Shown here: piece by piece, positions 56,961 through 64,000 of the stretch
Layout: each line of letters starts with the position of its first letter
Position numbering within the stretch: position 1 is the first letter of the stretch
NCBI GenBank assembly: GCA_037447605.1
Contig: CM074804.1
Span: 7,546,835 to 7,610,834, forward strand
Origin: Zygnema circumcarinatum
Taxonomy: Eukaryota; Streptophyta; Zygnematophyceae; Zygnematales; Zygnemataceae
DNA length: 64,000 nucleotides
Reading direction: 5' to 3'
Made by a program: the position numbers and the translations under genes
The notes under the pieces: generated by a model
Told to the model about the DNA's origin: nothing
Databases searched by the model: none
The model's input: only the letters and a program-made list of their open reading frames with translations

Positions 56961-59106
56961 CGACCATTCCAATGGTTGATCCAACTCATGGTCCGTCCAG
57001 CCCTTGGCCCGGAATGTGTTCGGCGACCCTTCGCGGACGTCCGCGATTGGGCGAGCGTCGGCCGGGCAGCTGAAGTCCGGCCACGGGCAGATTGGAAATG
57101 GTTTTGGCTGCCCCAACGGTGAAGCAAACGTCCGCGATTGGTCGTGCGTCGTCCGGGCAGCTGAAGGTTTGGTCCGGGGCAGCCCTAAACTGTTTTCGGC
57201 TGCCCTGTCTTCGAAGCAAACGTCCGCGATTGGGTGAGCGTCGGCCGGGCAGCTCAAGTTTGGCTCCGGGCAGCATTCAAATGGTTTATTCTGCCATCCC
57301 AGGGAAATCAATCGTCCGCGATTGGGCGAGCGGCGGCAGGGCAGCTGAAATTCTTTCTGGTCCTCCGTCGCCGCGATTCCGATCAGGGGCAGCCCCCCTA
57401 CGGCGCGTCCCGTCACGTCGCGCGCACCGTACCGCAGCATTCCCCAACGGCGGTGGCGCCACCTGTCCGTCCTTACAGTTGTATCCACAGGGGAGATGAT
57501 GTAGGCGCGCCGCCCGCCATTTTGGGCCACACCTCTCACTTCCGGGCAGCTCGCTGCCAAACTTGAGCTGCCCGGCCGACTCTCGCCCAATCGCGGACGC
57601 TTGCTTCACGTATAGGGCAGCCTGTTATACGTTTGGGCTGCCAGGGGGCCTCCCCAAGGCCTCGCCCCGCGGTCCGGGCTGTCATGTCTCCCTCCCTCAC
57701 CGACCACCTGCTCTGTCTCGCTCTCTCGCTCTCTCCCTTCTCCCCCCTCACAATGGTTGTAACCATTGGCTGGCAACCCAGTCAACCATTGCCAATAACT
57801 GCAACCATTGGCCTATTGATCCCCGCCCCTCCCAACCATTGCCAATGGTTTCAACCATTGGCTGGCTATATAGCCAACCATTGCCAAAACTGCAACCATT
57901 GGACCATTGATTCCCTCTCCACCCCACCATTGGATCCAATGGTTGGCCGGATCGGCAACCAACGGTTTGCAAATCGCGACCATTTCAATCGTTGATCCAA
58001 CTTATGGTCCGTCCAGCCCTTGGCCCGGAATGTGTTCGGCGACCCTTCGCGGACGTCCGCGATTGGGCGAGCGTCGGCCGGGCAGCTGAAGTCCGGCCAC
58101 GGGCAGATTGGAAATGGTTTTGGCTGCCCCAACGGTGAAGCAAACGTCCGCGATTGGTCGTGCGTCGTCCGGGCAGCTGAAGGTTTGGTCCGGGGCAGCC
58201 CTAAACTGTTTTCGGCTGCCCTGTCTTCGAAGCAAACGTCCGCGATTGGGTGAGCGTCGGCCGGGCAGCTCAAGTTTGGCTCCGGGCAGCATTCAAATGG
58301 TTTATTCTGCCATCCCAGGGAAATCAATCGTCCGCGATTGGGCGAGCGGCGGCAGGGCAGCTGAAATTCTTTCTGGTCCTCCGTCGCCGCGATTCCGATC
58401 AGGGGCAGCCCCCCTACGGCGCGTCCCGTCACGTCGCGCGCACCGTACCGCAGCATTCCCCAACGGCGGTGGCGCCACCTGTCCGTCCTTACAGTTGTAT
58501 CCACAGGGGAGATGATGTAGGCGCGCCGCCCGCCATTTTGGGCCACACCTCTCACTTCCGGGCAGCTCGCTGCCAAACTTGAGCTGCCCGGCCGACTCTC
58601 GCCCAATCGCGGACGCTTGCTTCACGTATAGGGCAGCCTGTTATACGTTTGGGCTGCCGGGGGGCCTCCCCAAGGCCTCGCCCCGCGGTCCGGGCTGTCA
58701 TGTTTCCCTCCCTCCCTCACCGACCACCTCGCTCTCGCTCTCTCGCTCTCTCCCTTCTCCCCCCTCACAATGGTTGTAACCATTGGCTGGCAACCCAGTC
58801 AACCATTGCCAATAACTGCAACCATTGGCCTATTGATCCCCGCCCCTCCCAACCATTGCCAATGGTTTCAACCATTGGCTGGCTATATAGCCAACCATTG
58901 CCAAAACTGCAACCATTGGACCATTGATTCCCTCTCCACCCCACCATTGGATCCAATGGTTGGCCGGATCGGCAACCAACGGTTTGCAAATCGCGACCAT
59001 TTCAATCGTTGATCCAACTTATGGTCCGTCCAGCCCTTGGCCCGGAATGTGTTCGGCGACCCTTCGCGGACGTCCGCGATTGGGCGAGCGTCGGCCGGGC
59101 AGCTGA
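56880..59106. repeat. about 1016-bp tandem duplication: two full copies and a truncated third
   Basis: Copy 1 runs from about 56880 to 57895, copy 2 from about 57896 to 58912, and a third copy stops after about 195 bp at 59106. The offset is 1016 between copies 1 and 2 and 1017 between 2 and 3. From about 57000 to 57690 copies 1 and 2 translate identically in all frames, so they are nearly identical. Each copy has four direct subrepeats of CGTCCGCGATTGGGCGAGCG followed by TCGGCCGGGCAGCT, and one inverted subrepeat near its 3' end (57540-57603), plus a piece of the palindromic minisatellite. No credible coding gene. Confidence 0.9.
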
Positions 59107-59400
59107 GGGCGAATGTACGGATATGTTTCGTACGGTACGAAACGGGGAGGTTCCTTGGCGCAGTTCCGTTCGCAGCTGGTTGTTCGTCGGTTTTGTCGTG
59201 TTCTGTGTCGATGTGGCATGTCCTTATTTGTCGTTCGGACATTCAAAGAAACCCAATGGTGACGTGCCACGTGTATACGTATGTCGGCGTGGCGATACGT
59301 GATTGGACAGAGGGTCGACTTGAGGGTCTGTTAGCAATGGCGTTTTGTCTCGGCGGAGAGAGAGAGAGAGAGGGAGAGGGAGCGAGGGCAGAGAGTAGCC

Positions 59401-60783
59401 ATGGCTGCCGCGATGGCGCTGCCAGCTGGCGGTCTGGCGGCTCGACGCCATGCGCCACGTGGCAGTGGGAGGGACGTTCTTGCAGCTTCGGCGAATGCGT
59501 GGAAGCAGCCGGCACGTTGTATGGGGATGTGTGCGGGGAGGGGCGGTGTGCGGTCCAGGTGAATGAGGGAGAGGGAGAGGGAGAGGGAGAGGGAGAGGGA
59601 AAGGCGGCACTTTACAAAGCGCCGCCTTGCTCGAGGGAGGGAGAGCAGAGACGGGGAACGCTATTGGGCAAGCGCCAGATGGGGGGAGGGGGTGATGAGA
59701 GAGGGGAAGGAGGGGAAAGAGCGAGAGTGTGGGGAGAGAAAGGGAGAGAGGGGAGGAAATGCGAGTTGCCGCGTGTGCCATGATCTGTGGTTTCTCCTTT
59801 TTCCTATGACGTTGCTGTCCGCAAACAAGAAAGAAACGTTAGGAAGAGAGAATATCTCAATTCTGCAATACGTGAGTCAAAGTTGACAAAGGAAATGTTG
59901 CAGTCCTTCAATAAGGTTTGATTCTTGACTAGCGAATGCGAGAGAAAAGGTGAGAGAAGGTGTACGAGGCAGAGGAGAAGCACGAGGAGGGAGAACACAA
60001 TGTGACAATAGAAAAGTCCTATGCCAACTTTCTTGGATTTTCTCCTCTCCCTTTTTTTTGGCTCCTGTTTTGGGGCATTTCAGATTTCATGGAATTCAAG
60101 CGGCTGTCAAAGCACCGAACGAGCTGGTAGTCAGTGACGAGCACGAGGATTTGAGGAGCGATCTGAAGGATCGTCTGTACAAAGACTTGGAAAAAACGAG
60201 CGGAAATCTTTCCGATACATCTTTAGAGTTGATCGCGTCCTTGGAAAAGCTGAATCCAACGTCCCAACCGGCGCTGCTTGCTGAAAAGTACCAGGGAGAT
60301 TTCATAATGCTGAACAGCACCACTCAGGGAGTCCTTTATAAGGGCGCAATCATAACTCTTGGAAGAGCAACGTTCAACTCCTTTGAGCCCGTCAAGCTGT
60401 CTGTGAGGATGGAGGACGTGTACAACTATGTGGGAGGGGAGGGAGAGTCACATTACAACGTGGAGATACACTTCACTGTTGCAGAGGAAGGTAAGCCGCC
60501 TTTGGAGGGCAAACTGCTTAACAAAGCAGCATGGGAGAGGGCGAGTTCCGACAGACTCAACATCACCTTCTTAAGCAGCGCTTTGATGCCAAGGAACCCG
60601 GAGAAAGAGCTTGAGCAGTGGCTGGAAGTTTTTAAAGATGTGAATACAGGGATGGGAAACGATGGAGTGCTGGAGAAGCAACTGCCTGCGTACACCGGTT
60701 GGCTCGACTTTGTCTATTTGGACGAGGAACTACGGATCACTCGCGGGAATGCTGGGAGCATAGTCATTGTGAAGAGGCTGTAA
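59401..60783 (+). CDS. plastid lipid-associated protein (PAP/fibrillin family)
   Basis: Two exons, 59401-59558 and 60084-60783, join in phase to give 285 residues. The first exon (MAAAMALPAGGLAARRHAPR...) is Ala/Arg/Ser-rich without acidic residues, a typical plastid transit peptide; cleavage would fall near residue 50. The mature part shows the PAP_fibrillin domain: LYKDLEKTSGNLSDTSLELI at the start, then LNPTSQPALLAEKYQGDFIM, YKGAIITLGRATFNSFEPVK, the acidic EDVYNYV and a closing YLDEELRITRGNAGSIVIVK, the lipocalin-like end seen in fibrillins. These proteins sit at plastoglobules or thylakoids and act in lipid and carotenoid storage and photoprotection (family knowledge). A CACGTGG box falls within exon 1 (about 59455) and another lies at about 59269 upstream. 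The intron carries a GAGGGA repeat at 59563-59600. Confidence 0.9.
59563..59600 (+). repeat. (GAGGGA)n microsatellite in the PAP intron
   Basis: About six GAGGGA units directly after the first donor site of the PAP/fibrillin gene. Confidence 0.85.
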
Positions 60784-61628
60784 GGCATGTGCCTTGTGTG
60801 ATATGCTGTGATTTAGTGTACTCTAATCTGTGAGTTAAGCACTTAAGCACATCCGTGATGTAACGCTGCCACTTTTGAAACGTGAGGCAAGAAGCTTCGC
60901 GGGTTTGAGTTAGAATTGCTTGTGTCACACGTTTTTTTTTTTTTTTGTTTTGACCAGGAAGATGTCCTTTTTGGTATTTTTATACTGCAGTGTTTTTCAA
61001 TATTGAATGTTACAAATGTCGAGATCTCTGTAGCCCCTGTGGAGAAGTAGGGGGAATTGGGTTGCCAATCGAGGCAACAAAAAGTGTTTTTTGGGTAGTG
61101 GATAAAGCATTTGGAATCTCTCTCATTGCTGAGTGGCCGACTCCAACTCTGCAATTGTGAGCAGAGGGAACATTGAAACGAAGACCGAACTGTGCCCACT
61201 TCAGAAGCTGTGAAAGGGGAAAAGGCCCAAGTCAAAAACTTAGTCACTTTTTCATGTCACGTGAGCGAGCCCCCACATAGAATCTGAGTCTGCACCTACG
61301 CAAAATATCAACATATAGCATCTGCCTACCGAGTGGTTTTGACGCATCGTGAGGATCTCTAATGATTCCTATATCCGCAAAATCGTATTGTACAGCATTG
61401 CAGCCACATGTGATAAATTCTGCATAAGGGGCATGCTCTATCTGCCTACAGAAGAGTTACGTGACTCTATACAAAAAAAGAAAATGCACCCAATATAAGG
61501 AATGGGGATAAATGCTGCAAAATCAGCAGTAGCATATAGACTTGTTAGGGTTGCGCATGAAAAACCTGCTGCCTACCATTCTACAGACGCTATCATAGTA
61601 AACCAGAAACCTCCTCAGAAATGAAACC
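60784..61628. other. convergent spacer, nothing recognised
   Basis: 3' flanks of the PAP gene (+) and the repetitive-protein gene (-), with a T run at 60931-60945. No gene or RNA signal seen. Confidence 0.5.
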
Positions 61629-63993
61629 TCATTTGCCCCCCACAGTCGCACAACCTTTCCTCGTCCTAAGCTCCATCCCTCCCACGCGCCTCCCTCTGCA
61701 CTCCCGCTTTGCAGGCCTGCCTTCCAATTCGTCTGAGTGCTGACTCTCAGCCTGGCCAGCCTCTGCAGTCCGAATCTTCTCAGAATTTCCTTTCAATTCA
61801 TCTGCCTTCTGACTTTTCCTCGTGGTTTTAGATGATTCGCCAGAGCCACCTGCACCCCCTTGAGCAGAGCTAGTGGCCCTCCCGATTTTCCGCCCTTGTC
61901 TCTGGCATGTACTTCCTGTTCCTTCTACGCCATTGACTGTCAGGAAAGGCAAGCAAAGCACAAAGTCTTCTTCCTCCTCTGGCGGCACCCGCGCATTGGA
62001 AGTACTCAACAGTGATGCAGAAATGTCTAATCCGGCCCCTCCCTGCTCAGCCGACTCAAACGGCAGGTCTGCCACCTTCACTTGCTTTGCTCTCTCATCT
62101 CCTCTGCAAGGGCCCATGGTCGACTCCGGTCTCTTTCCTTCAACCTGTCTAAGATTCTTTTCTGTGAGCTCATTTCTGTCAGCCTTCGAAGACCCCCTTC
62201 GCTTACTTTCTACTTTATTGTCTGCAAAGCGCTGCGGTCTTTTTCTCTCTCTTGCTCCACTTCTTGCTCGCATTGCAGGGCAGTCATCTAGAATCGCATC
62301 CGCTGCCTTTGACAAGTTCCTCTTCAAACAAGCAGGCTCCCCCCCAACATGAGATTGGCTTCCAGACATCATTGTGATTTGAACCGCTTGAGCCTTCTCC
62401 ACCTCAATCTCTCCAGTTTCGCCCTTCTCCAGTTGCTTCACCTCTGCAAGACCTTGTTCAGCATACCCCTGGTCACAAGATGTCATGCAACCAGTTGGTT
62501 TGACTGACGCAGCAACATTTGACTCAACTTTTCGGTTATGTGACCTTCTTCCATAAACTCTCATAACTGGAATCTCAACCTCACCCCCAGGCAGAGCAGT
62601 TGGACTCAAGTTTTCAGCAGCGTTGTTGTTGGAGGTCCACGAACACAGAGACCCCGGATCACACTCTTGAAGAGATGTCAGTTCTTGCTCAGACTTCTTC
62701 GTAGTTCGTGACAAACCTGACATGGTTTCAGATCCAAGAATATCCGGCAGGCATGGATGGTCTTCTAATTTTCTCTCAAATCCTGAAGACGGATTCAATG
62801 ACTGGGCCTCTTCACCGTACTCCACCAATCTGTTGGCGGATAAAGTATTCAGCTCAACTGCTTGCTCAGATGAATTGACCAACTGACGGAGGTCTCCACG
62901 ATGCTCGTCTTCGCCTCCCAACTTCCAGTTTGGTGCAATCCCTTCATTACCCCCTTCATCCATCCCGTTGCCACAATTAACCCCATTGAGCTTGTTACCT
63001 TCCACCGTGTTCCCCCAATTCAGCGCAGTCCCTCCCTGTACCGTTCTCCAGCTCTCAAGTCCAACGCTAACTATAACAGTATTCACGCTCTCAGCGGCAT
63101 CACCACCTTCTGCAATTGTTAGAGCTTTGAATGCACTTCCATCTCCACTCCTGCTCTCAGCTGCGTTGCCACCTTCTGCAATAGCTATAACCATGTCTCT
63201 AGCTTCATTCCCATCTCCTCTCATGTTCCCGCTGACTGGTGCATCTCCACCCTCTACCTCATTCCTGCTCTCAAGTGCATGTCCTCCTTCTACCATATAC
63301 CTGCTCTCTGGTGCACCGTCAGATTCTAACAAATTCACACGTTCAGGTGGACTCCCGCCCTCTACGGTAGTCCCACTCTCAGGTGCAGCCCCACCTCCTA
63401 TTGTGTTCGCACTCTCGGACGCACTCCCATCACATATCATGTTCTCATTTTCAAGTATACTTCCACCTTCTATCAGAAACCCACTCTTTAGTGCCCCGCC
63501 ATCTTTAACCGTATTATTGCTCTGGGGAACATTCCGACTTTCAATGATGTTTCGGCTCTCTAATCCAGCCACAACTTCTACACTGTTTCCGTTCCCTACT
63601 GCGATCCCATCTTGCATTGCATTTCCGCTCCCAAATTCTCTCTCACGTTCGATAGTCGCTTGCTTGGGTGCGATCCCATCATCAATAGTGTTTCTGTCCG
63701 CAAGTGATACCCTGACTTCTAAGCCATTCCCATGCTCAGATGCACTCCCACCTATCAAATTCGTTCTCTTGGGCACACCGCGGCATTCAACCACGTCCAT
63801 GACTTCCGGTGCAGTCCCACCTCCTGCAGAATTCCAGCTATCAGGTGCACAAATACCTGCGGTAGTCGCAATCTCAGGTACAATTCCACCTTCTACCGTA
63901 TCCCCACCTTCAAGAGCCCTCCCATCTTCACCTGAATGCCTGATCTCTGGTGCACTTGTGCCCCCAATCGTAGTACCACTATCCAAAGGGAAT
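61629..63993 (-). CDS. large repeat-containing protein, 5' end outside the window
   Basis: An uninterrupted frame of about 788 codons enters near the right edge and stops at 61629-61631 (TGA). There is no ATG at its upstream end; a possible acceptor (CTGTAG) at about 63994 suggests that an upstream exon lies outside. Residues 1-330 are a degenerate tandem array of about 12-15-residue units with the theme NTVEGGxAPES. The rest is charged and low in hydrophobics, with basic stretches (AMRARSGARERKRPQRFADN, KRRGSSKADRNE) and a basic C-terminus (RRVGGMELRTRKG), as in a nuclear or nucleic-acid-binding protein (inference). No known domain is recognised. The evenness of codon use over 2.3 kb supports coding. 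Confidence 0.6.
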
Positions 63994-64000
63994 CTACAGG

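Noticed and set aside
56826-59242. 250-codon minus-strand frames repeated in the 1016-bp copies
   Set aside because: GC-rich subrepeats lack stops on both strands; the translations consist of the subrepeat motif (RRSPNRGR) and show no domain.

Overview
The window looks like nuclear DNA of a green plant of the streptophyte lineage (a charophyte alga, bryophyte or other early-diverging land plant). I cannot name the species. The reasons are: genes with many GT-AG introns of roughly 100-1300 bp; an organellar isoleucyl-tRNA synthetase with a plant-style presequence; two CHASE-domain hybrid histidine kinases built like cytokinin receptors; a plastid PAP/fibrillin protein; a RIN13-like protein; and plant-type complex I and RPA3 genes. 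Spaces between genes are rich in CACGTG(G) boxes, purine tracts and short tandem repeats. There is one assembly gap of 10 N inside a poly-A run (54251-54260).

Layout. 1-279: 5' end of a minus-strand gene leaving the window. 280-3936: no convincing gene, but a 32-unit GCCAAT array interrupted by a 292-bp inverted-repeat element. 3937-9604 (+): nine-exon PAM2/CUE/DUF1771/Smr protein (CID7 type). 11585-21804 (+): 21-exon organellar IleRS. 22890-23518 (+): RPA3. 24515-33801 (-) and 35026-43466 (+): two paralogous CHASE histidine kinases, head to head across a 1.2-kb shared upstream region full of ACGTG cores. 45833-46150 (-): complex I NDUFB10/PDSW. About 46765-47755 (-): conserved-looking but unassigned gene. 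51085-52318 (+): RIN13-like. 52810-53581 (+): unassigned gene with a frame break. 56.0-59.1 kb: palindromic minisatellite plus a near-identical 1016-bp tandem duplication. 59401-60783 (+): PAP/fibrillin. 61629-63993 (-): large repetitive protein, incomplete at the right edge.

The strongest signal is the histidine kinase pair. The plus-strand copy has every canonical residue: H-box His, N/G boxes, receiver DD/D/T/K. The minus-strand copy keeps an open, phase-consistent reading frame of about 1208 codons over 15 exons, but its phospho-accepting His is Gln, one receiver acidic residue is Ser and the receiver Thr is Tyr. It has also fused exons and contains a phase-0 cassette resembling phospholipase D. 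This suggests a retained receptor pseudokinase beside its active sister. Exon coordinates were worked out by hand from splice signals, phase and paralogue comparison; no searches were run.
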